Below are positions 15,686 to 26,171 of a stretch of 64,000 nucleotides of DNA, piece by piece; position 1 is the stretch's first letter; every line of letters starts with the position of its first letter. The stretch spans positions 806,001 through 870,000 of the forward strand of contig NZ_JAPDHU010000002.1 in NCBI RefSeq assembly GCF_031921685.1. Direction: 5' to 3'. The stretch comes from Terripilifer sp031921685 (GTDB taxonomy: Bacteria > Pseudomonadota > Alphaproteobacteria > Rhizobiales > Beijerinckiaceae). The translations under genes were made by a program, and so were the position numbers. A model generated the notes under the pieces. That model was not told where the DNA came from and ran no database searches. It saw only the letters and a program-made list of their open reading frames with translations.

Positions 15686-16909
15686 TCAGGCTCCAGCCAG
15701 CGCCGGCTTCTGCCCATCTTGCGGCAGTTGCCGCGGCAACAGGGTGACCGAGATCAGAATGGCGCCGGCGCAGACCGCGAGGATCTGGAACAGCCGGTCG
15801 AAGCCCCAGTTGAGATGCACCCAGGCGATCAACGGCAGGGACAGCGACATCACTGAGAAGCTGAGCACATAGCGGGCGCCATAAATCTGCGCCCGCAGCT
15901 CGCTCTTGGCCAGGCGACCGATTAGGAAGTCGTTGATGGGAATGCTGCCGAAGGCGGCGAAGGTGAAGCCGAGACCGACGATCAAAGCCGGCCAGCCGAT
16001 GAGGCCAGGCATGAGCGCGAAGAACAGGGTCTGGGCGACGGCCGAGGTGAGATAGACGCTGCGGGTGCTGAAGCGATCGAGCGCCAGGCCGGTCAGCAAT
16101 TGTGCCGACGAGGCGATGGCGAAGACCAGGAAGGTCAGCCAGCCAAGCATGGTGGCCGAGCCGATGATCGTCTGCAGTCGTTCGTCGAAAATCTTCGGCA
16201 AAGCGAAGGTGGTCGACTGGAAGATCAGGCTCGAGAAGGCGGCGGTGAAGAAGATCACGGCCGAGAGACGCAGCAGAATCGCCCGCATTTCCGGCGTCGC
16301 TGGCGGCGCGGCCGTGGCGGTGGTGGCCTGCGGTTTGGAGGCAGCGTTGCGTGCCATGATCTCCCGGCGCATGACGACGCTGTAGACTATGCCAAGCGCG
16401 ATCGACACCAGTCCCGGCACGTAGAAAGCGTAACGCCAGCCGCCGTGGTCGATGAACCAGCCGGCGAAGAGGGCGGCGCTGGCGACACCGAAATTGCCCC
16501 ACACGCCGTTGACGGCGATCAGCATGCCGGTGCGCTGCCGGCCTTGGACCAGCAGCGCCAGACCGACCGGGTGATAGATGGCGGCGAACATGCCGAGAAT
16601 GAACAGGCTGGCGGATATGGTGATCGGCGACCAGGCGAAGCCCGTGAGAATCGAGGCAAGGCCCAGGCCGATGAAATAGACCGCCATCATGCCTTCGCGG
16701 CTCCAGCGGTCGGCCAGCCAGCCGGCGGGCCAGGAGAAGACGGCGAAGGCGACGAAGCCCGGCGTCGCATAGGCGACGAGCTCGGCATAGCCCATGTTCC
16801 ATTCGCGCGACAGCGCCACGGCTGCAATGGTAGCGAAGACCAAAGTGGTGAGATGGTCGAGGAAATGGCCGGCGTTGAGCAAATAGAGATGCAGTTTGTC
16901 CCGGTCCAT
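15686..16909 (-). CDS. MFS transporter
   Basis: A 407-residue membrane protein with about 12 helices in two halves split by a cytoplasmic loop (ASKPQATTATAAPPATPE). The MFS loop motif is present as WLADRWSREGMM near residue 65. LGMFAAIYHPVGLALLV resembles fosmidomycin-resistance-like and carboxylate MFS carriers. The ATG at 16909 (MDRDKLHLYLL) has GGGGAGGAT upstream; an in-frame codon at 16945 lacks a ribosome site. It is first in a two-gene operon with the PEP-mutase-family enzyme. The substrate is unknown. Confidence 0.85.
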   Translation of the reverse strand: MDRDKLHLYLLNAGHFLDHLTTLVFATIAAVALSREWNMGYAELVAYATPGFVAFAVFSWPAGWLADRWSREGMMAVYFIGLGLASILTGFAWSPITISASLFILGMFAAIYHPVGLALLVQGRQRTGMLIAVNGVWGNFGVASAALFAGWFIDHGGWRYAFYVPGLVSIALGIVYSVVMRREIMARNAASKPQATTATAAPPATPEMRAILLRLSAVIFFTAAFSSLIFQSTTFALPKIFDERLQTIIGSATMLGWLTFLVFAIASSAQLLTGLALDRFSTRSVYLTSAVAQTLFFALMPGLIGWPALIVGLGFTFAAFGSIPINDFLIGRLAKSELRAQIYGARYVLSFSVMSLSLPLIAWVHLNWGFDRLFQILAVCAGAILISVTLLPRQLPQDGQKPALAGA

Positions 16910-17050
16910 GATCCATCCTCCCCAGCGAACACGTCGAACGAACAATTCTACGCGCGACTTGACCGCGACATTGCACGATTCCAGGTGATTTCACCAGTTT
17001 AGCGTCATGCGTTCCGGGTCTGTTAGGGTTTCGCTAACCGTATCGAGGCC

Positions 17051-17386
17051 ATGATCCCGGCCATGGTTATTCGCCGCCGCCTGCGCTCCGTCCTCCTGCC
17101 GCTCCTCCTCTATGTCGTGTCGGGCAGTGTCTCGAGCTATTTCATTTGGCATGCCGTCAATGGCGAGCGCGGCCTCAAGACCAAAGAAGAATATCGCAAG
17201 GTGATGGCCGATCTGATCATGGAAAACGCCGGATTGCGCGGCGAGCGCGAGCAGATCGAACGGCGCATTTCGATGATGCGGGCGGAAGCCGTCGAGCGTG
17301 ATATTCTCGAGGAAGAGGCGCGGGTGCAGTTGGGCCGCGTTCACAAGAATGACGTCGTGGTTTTCCTCAAGCCGGACGCCAAGTGA
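17051..17386 (+). CDS. septum formation initiator, FtsB/DivIC family
   Basis: A 111-residue bitopic membrane protein. A short basic N-terminus and one membrane helix (about residues 12-33) are followed by a coiled coil (EEYRKVMADLIMENAGLRGEREQIERRI in two parts, about 46-75). The C-terminal ARVQLGRVHKNDVVVFL is the conserved end of alphaproteobacterial FtsB-like proteins. FtsB joins FtsL and FtsQ in the divisome. The gene stands just upstream of pdhA, the order seen in many Rhizobiales. Confidence 0.85.
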   Translation: MIPAMVIRRRLRSVLLPLLLYVVSGSVSSYFIWHAVNGERGLKTKEEYRKVMADLIMENAGLRGEREQIERRISMMRAEAVERDILEEEARVQLGRVHKNDVVVFLKPDAK

Positions 17387-17589
17387 TCAACCCAAATCTG
17401 GTTTATCCTCCGAATTAACTGGTTTTCAGTTTATTCAAGAATCAGTCTAGAAATCAGTTGATTGTATACATTGAGGCTCGTGTCGAAGGGCCTCGCTTTC
17501 TGATCCTCCCTCCGCTATCTTCGCCTTTAGTCGCGGTGCCGCGTTCAAGCGCGCCGACCGCTCAAAGGGAACGCACCAGAGGATCGCCC

Positions 17590-18636
17590 ATGGCATCGGT
17601 ACAATCGTCCGCCCGGCCTAAAGCCGCCCGTAAACCTGCCGCCACCGACGCCGCCTTCAGCGGCAGCAACATCGCCGAATTCACCCGACAGCAGGAATTG
17701 GACGCGTACCGAATGATGCTGCTGATCCGCCGCTTCGAAGAGAAGGCGGGCCAGATGTACGGCATGGGATTGATCGGCGGTTTCTGCCATCTCTACATCG
17801 GCCAGGAAGCCGTCGTCACCGGCGTACAGATGTCCTCGAAAGAGGGCGACGCCATTATCACCGGCTATCGTGATCACGGCCACATGCTCGCCTGCGACAT
17901 GGACCCGAAGGGCGTGATGGCCGAACTCACCGGACGCCGTGGCGGCTTGTCGAAAGGCAAGGGCGGCTCCATGCACATGTTCTCCAAGGAGAAGCATTTC
18001 TACGGCGGCCACGGCATCGTCGCCGCGCAAGTTCCGCTCGGCACCGGCCTCGCCTTCGCCAATCGCTATCGCGGCAATGACAATGTCTCTCTGACCTATT
18101 TCGGTGATGGCGCCGCCAACCAGGGCCAGGTCTACGAGAGCTTCAATATGGCGGAGCTGTGGAAGCTGCCCGTCGTCTACATCATCGAGAACAACCGCTA
18201 CGCCATGGGCACCGCGGTCACCCGCGCTTCCGCGCAAACCGATTTCTCCCGTCGCGGCATTTCCTTCAACATCCCTGGCGAGCAGGTCGATGGCATGGAC
18301 GTGCGCGCGGTGAAGGCTGCCGCCGACAAGGCGATCAAGTGGTGCCGTGACGGCAATGGTCCCTACATCCTCGAGATGCAGACCTACCGTTATCGCGGCC
18401 ATTCCATGTCCGACCCGGCGAAGTATCGCAGCAAGGAAGAAGTGCAGAAGATGCGCGATGAGTTCGATCCGATCGAACAGGTCCGCAACCGTGTCCTGAA
18501 AGCCAATATGGCGACCGAGGACGAACTCAAGAAGCTCGACGCCAGCGTCCGCGCCATCGTCGCCGAGGCGGCGGAATTCGCCACCAACGATCCCGAGCCC
18601 GATCCGTCGGAGCTGTGGACCGACATCCTGCGCTGA
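17590..18636 (+). CDS. pdhA: pyruvate dehydrogenase E1 component, alpha subunit
   Basis: The 348-residue alpha subunit of the E1 heterotetramer, which decarboxylates pyruvate and transfers the acetyl group to lipoyl domains. The thiamine-diphosphate motif runs from GDGAANQGQVYES near residue 172 to ENN near 202. YRGHSMSDPAKYRSKEEV is the conserved phosphorylation-loop region. The N-terminus is a short Ala/Lys-rich tail. I chose the ATG at 17590 because it gives the normal start (MASVQSSARPKAARK); the frame is open back to 17458. The 200-base AT-rich stretch before it probably holds the operon promoter. Confidence 0.94.
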   Translation: MASVQSSARPKAARKPAATDAAFSGSNIAEFTRQQELDAYRMMLLIRRFEEKAGQMYGMGLIGGFCHLYIGQEAVVTGVQMSSKEGDAIITGYRDHGHMLACDMDPKGVMAELTGRRGGLSKGKGGSMHMFSKEKHFYGGHGIVAAQVPLGTGLAFANRYRGNDNVSLTYFGDGAANQGQVYESFNMAELWKLPVVYIIENNRYAMGTAVTRASAQTDFSRRGISFNIPGEQVDGMDVRAVKAAADKAIKWCRDGNGPYILEMQTYRYRGHSMSDPAKYRSKEEVQKMRDEFDPIEQVRNRVLKANMATEDELKKLDASVRAIVAEAAEFATNDPEPDPSELWTDILR

Positions 18637-18696
18637 AACTTTCCTTATCTTCCTTCCGCCGCGCCATAAGCGTTCGCGTTTCTTCGAGAGATACAC

Positions 18697-20073
18697 ATGC
18701 CGATCGATATTCTGATGCCGGCCCTGTCGCCGACGATGGAGCAGGGCAAGATCGCCCGTTGGGTCAAAAAAGAAGGTGACAAGATCAAGTCCGGCGACGT
18801 GCTCGCCGAAATCGAGACCGACAAGGCGACTATGGAGGTCGAAGCGGTCGACGAAGGCGTGCTCGCCAAGATTCTCGTTCCGGATGGCACCGACAATGTC
18901 GCGGTCAACACGCCGATCGGCGTGATCGCCGGGGAAGGCGAGGATGCTTCCACCGCCGCGCCGAAGGCCGCAGCCCCTGCGCCGAAGGCCGCGGAGCCTG
19001 CCGCCGAAGCGAAGGCCGAAGCGCCTGCGGCAGCGCCGGTTGCCGCTGCCGCCATCGTTCAGCCCGAACCGGAAGTGCCGGCTGGCACGGCGATGACGAC
19101 CATGACTGTGCGCGAAGCCTTGCGCGATGCCATGGCGGAAGAAATGCGCCGCGACGGCGATGTCTTCGTCATGGGCGAGGAAGTTGCCGAATATCAGGGC
19201 GCCTATAAGGTGACCCAGGGTCTCCTGCAGGAGTTCGGTCCCAAGCGCGTCGTCGACACGCCGATCACCGAACATGGCTTCGCCGGTCTTGCTGTAGGTG
19301 CGGCCTATTCAGGCTTGAAGCCGATCGTCGAATTCATGACGTTCAACTTCGCCATGCAGGCGATCGACCAGATCGTCAATTCCGCCGCCAAGACGCTCTA
19401 CATGTCCGGCGGTCAGATGGGCACGCCGATCGTGTTCCGCGGCCCGAACGGCGCCGCCGCCCGCGTCGCCGCCCAGCACAGCCAGGATTACGCCTCTTGG
19501 TATTCGCACATTCCAGGTCTGAAAGTTGTCGCGCCTTATACGGCCGCCGACGCCAAGGGTCTGCTCAAGAGCGCTATCCGCGATCCCAATCCGGTGATCT
19601 TCCTTGAGAACGAATTGCTCTACGGCCACAGCTTCGACGTGCCGCAGATCGACGATTATCTGGTGCCGATCGGCAAGGCGCGCGTCGCCCGTCCCGGCAA
19701 GGACGTGACCATCGTCGCCTGGTCGATGGGCATGGTCTATGCGCTCAAGGCGGCCGCTGAACTGGAGAAGGAAGGCATCGACGTTGAAATCGTCGACCTG
19801 CGCACCATCCGTCCGATGGACATGGAAACGGTGGCAGCTTCGGTGAAGAAGACCGGCCGTTGCATCACCATCGAGGAGGGCTATCGCCAGAGCTCGGTCG
19901 GTTCCGAAATCGCTGCGCGTCTGATGGAAGAGGCGTTCGATTATCTCGATGCGCCGGTCGTGCGTATCACGGGCAAGGATGTGCCGATGCCTTACGCGGC
20001 CAATCTGGAAAAGCTGGCGCTGCCCAGCGTCGCCGAGGTCGTGCAGGCGGCCAAAGCCGTTCTGTATCGCTGA
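18697..20073 (+). CDS. pdhB: pyruvate dehydrogenase E1 component, beta subunit, with N-terminal lipoyl domain
   Basis: The 458-residue protein has three parts: a lipoyl domain (residues 1-80, lipoyl-Lys43 in ETDKATMEVEA), an Ala/Pro/Glu linker (about 85-128), and the E1-beta transketolase-like body (VREALRDAMAEEM onward, with GEEVAEYQGAYKVT and EHGFAGLAVGAAY). A lipoyl domain fused to E1-beta is typical of alphaproteobacteria. The domain is nearly the same as the one in E2, so it probably arose by duplication inside the operon. It lies 60 bases after pdhA and 12 bases before pdhC. Confidence 0.94.
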   Translation: MPIDILMPALSPTMEQGKIARWVKKEGDKIKSGDVLAEIETDKATMEVEAVDEGVLAKILVPDGTDNVAVNTPIGVIAGEGEDASTAAPKAAAPAPKAAEPAAEAKAEAPAAAPVAAAAIVQPEPEVPAGTAMTTMTVREALRDAMAEEMRRDGDVFVMGEEVAEYQGAYKVTQGLLQEFGPKRVVDTPITEHGFAGLAVGAAYSGLKPIVEFMTFNFAMQAIDQIVNSAAKTLYMSGGQMGTPIVFRGPNGAAARVAAQHSQDYASWYSHIPGLKVVAPYTAADAKGLLKSAIRDPNPVIFLENELLYGHSFDVPQIDDYLVPIGKARVARPGKDVTIVAWSMGMVYALKAAAELEKEGIDVEIVDLRTIRPMDMETVAASVKKTGRCITIEEGYRQSSVGSEIAARLMEEAFDYLDAPVVRITGKDVPMPYAANLEKLALPSVAEVVQAAKAVLYR

Positions 20074-20085
20074 GGAGCACGCGCC

Positions 20086-21429
20086 ATGCCGATCAACATC
20101 CTCATGCCCGCCCTTTCGCCGACCATGGAAAAGGGCAACCTTGCCCGCTGGGTCAAGAAGGAAGGCGACAAGATCAAATCCGGCGACGTGATCGCCGAGA
20201 TTGAAACCGACAAGGCGACCATGGAGGTCGAGGCGATCGACGAAGGTGTCATCGCCAAGATTCTCGTGCCCGAAGGCACCCAGGACGTGCCGGTCAATCA
20301 ACTCATCGCCATCGTCGCCGGTGAAGGCGAGGATGCGAAGGCCGTGGCTGCCAGCGGTGGTGCTGCCGCGCCTGCACCTAAGGCGGCTGCGCCCGCGCCA
20401 GCCGCTGCCCCCGAAGCGCCGAAGGCTCAGCCGGCAGCCGCTGCCGCCCCAGCGCCTGCTGCTGCTCCGGCCCCAGCACCCGCAGCAAAGCCGGCCGGAG
20501 AAAAAGTCTTCGCCTCACCGCTCGCCAAGCGTCTCGCCAAGGAAGCTGGTCTCGACCTCGCCTCCATCGCCGGCACGGGTCCGCATGGCCGTATCGTCGA
20601 GCGTGACGTCAAGGCCGCTCAGGCCGGTGGCGGTGCCAAGGCGGCGCCTGCGGCCGCCAAGCCCGGCGCGCCGGCGCTCGCGCCCGGCATGTCGGATGAG
20701 ACGATCAAGAAAATGTATGCGCCTGGCAGCTTCGAAGAAGTGCCGCATGACTCCATGCGCAAGATCATCGCGCGGCGCCTCGTCGAGGCTAAGCAGACGA
20801 TCCCGCATTTCTATCTGTCGGTTGATTGCAATCTGACCGCGCTGCTGGCGGCGCGCGAAGCGATCAATGCTGCCGCGCCGAAGAACAAAGAGAAGCAGCC
20901 GCTCTACAAAGTGTCGGTGAACGACTTCGTCATCAAGGCGCTCGGCATGGCGTTGCAGCGCGTGCCCGAAGCCAATGTCACCTATACCGAAAACACCATG
21001 CTGAAGCACACGACGTCGGATATCGGCGTCGCCGTGTCGATCCCCGGTGGTCTCATCACGCCCGTCGTGCGCAACGTGCAGACCAAGGGCCTCGCCGCCA
21101 TCTCCAACGAGATGAAGGACTATGCGGCTCGCGCCCGTGCCCGCAAATTGAAGCCGGAAGAATACCAGGGCGGCACCTCGGCGGTGTCCAACCTCGGCAT
21201 GTTCGGCATCAAGAATTTCTCGGCCGTCATCAATCCGCCCCATGCGACGATCCTCGCGGTCGGCACAGGCGAGGAGCGGGTAATCGTCGAGAAGGGCCAG
21301 ATGAAGGTCGCGACTATGATGAGCGTTACGCTCTCCACCGATCATCGCGCCGTCGACGGCGCCCTCGGCGCCGAACTGATCTCGGCGTTCAAGGATCTGA
21401 TCGAGAACCCGGTAAGCATGCTGGTGTGA
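20086..21429 (+). CDS. pdhC: pyruvate dehydrogenase E2, dihydrolipoamide acetyltransferase
   Basis: A 447-residue core subunit of the complex. In order it has a lipoyl domain with Lys43, a long Ala/Pro linker (about 85-140), the peripheral-subunit-binding domain (ASPLAKRLAKEAGLDLASI at about 144-162) and the catalytic acyltransferase domain. The active site is DHRAVDGALG with His420 and Asp424. It moves acetyl from lipoyl to CoA and forms the cubic or icosahedral core. One lipoyl domain is normal in this group. Confidence 0.95.
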   Translation: MPINILMPALSPTMEKGNLARWVKKEGDKIKSGDVIAEIETDKATMEVEAIDEGVIAKILVPEGTQDVPVNQLIAIVAGEGEDAKAVAASGGAAAPAPKAAAPAPAAAPEAPKAQPAAAAAPAPAAAPAPAPAAKPAGEKVFASPLAKRLAKEAGLDLASIAGTGPHGRIVERDVKAAQAGGGAKAAPAAAKPGAPALAPGMSDETIKKMYAPGSFEEVPHDSMRKIIARRLVEAKQTIPHFYLSVDCNLTALLAAREAINAAAPKNKEKQPLYKVSVNDFVIKALGMALQRVPEANVTYTENTMLKHTTSDIGVAVSIPGGLITPVVRNVQTKGLAAISNEMKDYAARARARKLKPEEYQGGTSAVSNLGMFGIKNFSAVINPPHATILAVGTGEERVIVEKGQMKVATMMSVTLSTDHRAVDGALGAELISAFKDLIENPVSMLV

Positions 21430-21496
21430 GGACGGCCGGGGTACGCCCCGGCTTCTTCTCTTCACACGCGCTCAATCGTGCAGACGGAAACATTTC

Positions 21497-22939
<1,443 letters not shown>

Positions 22940-22943
22940 CCAT

Positions 22944-23702
22944 CTATGCGGCGCGGCTTCGCAGGACGCCGCGCCGGATTGGCCCGAGCAGCAGGGCGAG
23001 GATGACGATGGCGAGATAGCCGATCGTCATGTCGCGTTTCCAGGTCGTCAGTTCAGCGCGTCGCTCGACGGCGAGTGCTTCCTGCGCTCCATCACGCAAA
23101 GCCGCGACGAGACCCATTGTCTCGACTTCGCGGCTCATGGCCAGGAAACCCGCCGCCGATAGGATCGGCAAGGCGATCATGCCAGCGATAAGAAGCGGTT
23201 GCAGCCGTCGCATCAGCACGAAATGGCGCAGGCTGATCCACAGGCCAAGGCAGCCGTGCAGCCAGCCGGGCGCGAGCAAAGCGATCTGCCATTCCTGCGA
23301 TCCGCCGGCGACGATCGACGAGACGATGCCGGCATAGTCCGGCTTCACGTCATAGAGCGCCAAGGTCAGCCGCGTGACGGCGATATGCCCGATGAGCAGG
23401 AGCGGCAGGCTGAAGCCAGCCCAGAAGCGCACGATCTCGACGAAGGGAAAGCGCCAGTCGTGGCGGATGTAGATCGAACGCAAGGCGAGGGAAAAATGCA
23501 GCAGCGCCGAACCATAGAGCAGGATCGTGCCCGGCCGGCTCTGCCAGATCGCCATGCTCACCCGCAACATGGCTTCCGCACGCTCAAGCGACAACAGCCC
23601 CAGCGCGTGATTGATCAGATGCCCCGAAATATAGGCAAACAGCACCAGGCCTGAAGTGAGGCGCCAGCGGCGTGCGGAGAAGAGGCGGGGCAGGGACGGC
23701 AT
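22944..23702 (-). CDS. Stand-alone CyaC-like membrane anchor (SdhC-like heme domain), no cyclase domain
   Basis: About 252 residues with six or seven membrane helices and histidines at regular places: GHLINHALGL near 25, ALLHFSLALR near 72, GHIAVTR near 108 and GWLHGCLGLW near 145. This pattern matches the membrane domain of class III adenylate cyclases such as CyaC of Sinorhizobium, described as a diheme, quinone-responsive anchor related to succinate dehydrogenase. In those enzymes a ferredoxin and a cyclase domain follow, but here the frame ends right after the last helix (GPIRRGVLRSRAA) and only lpdA lies beyond. It is either a truncated cyclase or an independent membrane heme protein. 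A GTG at 23726 could add eight residues. Confidence 0.7.
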   Translation of the reverse strand: MPSLPRLFSARRWRLTSGLVLFAYISGHLINHALGLLSLERAEAMLRVSMAIWQSRPGTILLYGSALLHFSLALRSIYIRHDWRFPFVEIVRFWAGFSLPLLLIGHIAVTRLTLALYDVKPDYAGIVSSIVAGGSQEWQIALLAPGWLHGCLGLWISLRHFVLMRRLQPLLIAGMIALPILSAAGFLAMSREVETMGLVAALRDGAQEALAVERRAELTTWKRDMTIGYLAIVILALLLGPIRRGVLRSRAA

Positions 23703-23825
23703 GACTCTGGCTAGCTGGTTCGTCACCGGTCCGGCAAGTCACGCCGACGCACATGGTCGTGAGCCTGGTCGTGAGCCTGGCGGGGCTGGCCTTTCCAGCG
23801 GGCTGAGCCTAGAAGGCGGCCAGCG

Positions 23826-24605
23826 ATGCCCAATCCTGATTTGCCGATCATCGGCGTAACGCTCCTGCAATTGCTGCTCGTCGCCACGGTTGGCGGCCTT
23901 GCGGCGATCATGGGCGGCGTGACGGGATACGGCACGGGCCTCATCCTGCCCTTGATTCTGGTCCCAACCATTGGTGCCGAAGCGACCGTGCCTGTGATCG
24001 GCGCGGCTTCCATCCTCAACAATGCCAGCCGACTTTATGTGTTTCGCCAGGAGATTCAGTGGCGGCTGGTCGGGTTCATTACCCTGATCGCCTTTCCGTT
24101 CTGCCTGGCCGGTGCCTATTTCTATTCACAGCTTTCGGGGCCTTGGGCGACGACATTGATCGGCGCCATGCTGATGCTGCTGGTGCCGGCGAAACGCTTC
24201 CTCAAGCGCTCCGGCCTACGGCTGCAATCGACCTCCCTCGGTTTCGCCAGCGCAGGATTTGGTCTGCTGGTCGGCGGCACGGCGGGGTCCGGCATCGTGC
24301 TGCTGTCGATCCTGATGGCCGCGGGTCTCGGCGGCCGGGCCGTGGTGGCTACCGACGCGACGATTACCTTCCTCCTCGGACTGGCCAAAACCGGCGTATT
24401 CCAATCGACCGGGCTGATGACCCCGGCCGCCTGGGCCATGGCTCTGGTGATCGGCCTGATTGCCGTGCCAGGCGCCTTCATCGCCAAATGGCTGACGGAA
24501 CGCATGCCGGTGCGCATTCACGATCTGATCATCGAGGCTATGGTCTTTCTCGGCGGCGGCCTGCTGGTCTGGCGCGGCTTGAGCGAGCTTTGGCTGAGGA
24601 CATAG
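23826..24605 (+). CDS. TauE/SafE-family anion exporter
   Basis: A 259-residue membrane protein with about eight helices in two repeats. The Gly-rich helices GGLAAIMGGVTGYGTGLILP near residue 22 and GLLVGGTAGSGIVLLSILMAAGL near 148 are the repeat motifs of the TauE/SafE (sulfite/sulfonate exporter) family. The substrate may be sulfite, a sulfoacetate-like compound or another organic anion. It is divergent from the membrane-anchor gene, which starts 124 bases away. Confidence 0.85.
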   Translation: MPNPDLPIIGVTLLQLLLVATVGGLAAIMGGVTGYGTGLILPLILVPTIGAEATVPVIGAASILNNASRLYVFRQEIQWRLVGFITLIAFPFCLAGAYFYSQLSGPWATTLIGAMLMLLVPAKRFLKRSGLRLQSTSLGFASAGFGLLVGGTAGSGIVLLSILMAAGLGGRAVVATDATITFLLGLAKTGVFQSTGLMTPAAWAMALVIGLIAVPGAFIAKWLTERMPVRIHDLIIEAMVFLGGGLLVWRGLSELWLRT

Positions 24606-24629
24606 GGCGCTCCGGCGCTTCTTGGACTT

Positions 24630-24650
24630 GTCATGCTTGGAAGGCATGAC
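24630..24650 (+). terminator. Dyad GTCATGC...GCATGAC after the TauE gene
   Basis: Seven-base arms with a 7-base loop lie 25 bases after the TauE stop and 44 bases before the GlsB start. There is no T run, so termination is doubtful; it may be a regulator site for the downstream stress gene. Confidence 0.3.
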
Positions 24651-24693
24651 TAGCTTCGCAGCAGGTCGCGGGCCTTGCCGAGGAGTTTATAAG

Positions 24694-25017
24694 ATGGATC
24701 AGGTTTATCCCGTTCTTGGAACGCCGGGCGTCGGCTTTTTCTCGCTGCTGATCATCGGCGCCATCGCCGGCTGGATCGCCGAGAAGGTCACCCGCTCGAA
24801 CCATGGTCTTTTGACCAATATCATCGTCGGCATCGCCGGCTCCTTTGTTGGCACGCGCCTTGCTGAAATCGCCGAAGTTCCCATTCAGGGCTTCCTCAGC
24901 CGCTTGATCACCGCCGCCGTCGGCGCGATCATCCTGCTGTTCATCTGGCAAGCCCTGCGCGGCCGCAGCGCCCCCTCGCAACTGCCGCCCGGCCGCACCC
25001 CGATCGACAAGATCTGA
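24694..25017 (+). CDS. GlsB/YeaQ/YmgE-family stress-response membrane protein
   Basis: A 107-residue protein with three membrane helices. GAIAGWIAEKVTRSNHGLLTN, split here by the helix end, and IIVGIAGSFVGTRLAE are the conserved blocks of the transglycosylase-associated (GlsB) family. Members are induced by general stress; the molecular role is unknown. I chose the ATG at 24694 because GAGGAG lies at proper distance and the next residues fit the family. The C-terminus is longer and basic (RGRSAPSQLPPGRTPIDKI). Confidence 0.87.
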   Translation: MDQVYPVLGTPGVGFFSLLIIGAIAGWIAEKVTRSNHGLLTNIIVGIAGSFVGTRLAEIAEVPIQGFLSRLITAAVGAIILLFIWQALRGRSAPSQLPPGRTPIDKI

Positions 25018-25077
25018 GGATTTCGGTCCCAAATCTTCGCCAGGGCTTAACTGCCTTGCAATTCATGCAGTTCCAAT

Positions 25078-25107
25078 CGGCCACGCCAACCTTGGCGTGG
25101 CCGCTTT
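25078..25107 (+). terminator. Strong hairpin after the GlsB gene
   Basis: CGGCCACGCCAA and its exact complement TTGGCGTGGCCG are separated by two bases, so 10-11 bp can pair around a small loop, followed by CTTT. It lies 61 bases after the stop and fits a rho-independent terminator. Confidence 0.65.
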
Positions 25108-25162
25108 CATGGCCTAAATGAAGCGTCTGCCGGCTGTTTAAGGCCGGCGCACGGAGCAGTGA

Positions 25163-26146
25163 ATGGCCGTCGTCCTCGACCTTCTCAACAACGACCCCCG
25201 TCGCAAGGCCGGGCAGGCCACAGCAGTGCGCCACCCGGAGAAGGCGCACCGGCCCGATACCGAGGTTTTGCGCAAGCCGGACTGGATCCGGGTCAAGGCG
25301 CCGGGGTCGCCGGCCTTCGCCAAAACCCGTTCCATCGTCAAGGAACATGGCCTCGTCACCGTCTGCGAGGAGGCGGGCTGTCCCAATATCGGTGAGTGCT
25401 GGGAAAAGAAGCACGCCACCTTCATGATCATGGGTGACACCTGCACCCGCGCCTGCGCCTTCTGCAACGTCAAGACCGGCCTGCCCAATGCGCTCGATCC
25501 GCTCGAGCCAGAACATATCGCCGATTCCGTCGCCAAGCTTGGTCTGAGCCATGTGGTCATCACCTCCGTCGATCGCGACGATCTCGCCGACGGCGGCGCC
25601 AAGCATTTCGCTTTGACCATCGAGGCGATCCGCGCCCGCGCGCCCAATACGACCATCGAAATCCTGACGCCGGATTTCCTGCGCAAGCCCGGTGCGCTCG
25701 AAGTGGTGGTCGCGGCTCGGCCCGACGTGTTCAATCACAATCTCGAAACCGTGCCGTCGAAATATCTCTCGGTGCGGCCGGGCGCCCGCTATTTCCACTC
25801 GATCCGCCTGTTGCAGCGGGTGAAGGAAATCGATCCGACGATCTTCACCAAGTCGGGCATCATGGTTGGCCTCGGCGAAGAGCGCCATGAAGTGTTGCAG
25901 CTCATGGACGATCTGCGCTCGGCCGATGTCGACTTCCTCACGATCGGCCAGTATCTGCAGCCGACGCGCAAACATCACCGCGTCGTGAAATTCGTCACGC
26001 CGGATGAGTTCAAGTCTTACGACACGATCGCCACGACCAAGGGTTTCCTGCTTGTCTCGGCGACACCGCTGACGCGCTCCTCGCACCATGCGGGCGAGGA
26101 CTTCGCCAAGTTGAAAGCGGCGCGGATGGCGCGCAACGGCAAATAG
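25163..26146 (+). CDS. lipA: lipoyl synthase
   Basis: A 327-residue radical-SAM enzyme that inserts two sulfurs into octanoyl groups on lipoyl domains. The auxiliary 4Fe-4S cluster ligands are Cys68, Cys73 and Cys79 (CEEAGCPNIGEC), and the SAM cluster ligands are Cys94, Cys98 and Cys101 (CTRACAFC). The sequence TSVDRDDLADGGAKHF is also invariant. It directly serves the lipoyl domains encoded by pdhB and pdhC upstream. The coenzyme-Q-binding gene that often follows lipA is absent; a convergent TRAP operon begins instead. Confidence 0.95.
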   Translation: MAVVLDLLNNDPRRKAGQATAVRHPEKAHRPDTEVLRKPDWIRVKAPGSPAFAKTRSIVKEHGLVTVCEEAGCPNIGECWEKKHATFMIMGDTCTRACAFCNVKTGLPNALDPLEPEHIADSVAKLGLSHVVITSVDRDDLADGGAKHFALTIEAIRARAPNTTIEILTPDFLRKPGALEVVVAARPDVFNHNLETVPSKYLSVRPGARYFHSIRLLQRVKEIDPTIFTKSGIMVGLGEERHEVLQLMDDLRSADVDFLTIGQYLQPTRKHHRVVKFVTPDEFKSYDTIATTKGFLLVSATPLTRSSHHAGEDFAKLKAARMARNGK

Positions 26147-26171
26147 TCAGCCGCGCGCGCCAATCCTTCGA

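Noticed and set aside
16100..17002. Long plus-strand open frame opposite the MFS transporter gene
   Set aside because: It is antisense to a clear MFS gene, its composition (Arg/His/Gly-rich) is that of a GC-rich shadow frame, and it has no ribosome site or family motif.
17545..19275. 576-codon minus-strand open frame across pdhA and pdhB
   Set aside because: It spans two well-recognised genes and their gap in antisense; composition is His/Arg/Gly-rich noise.
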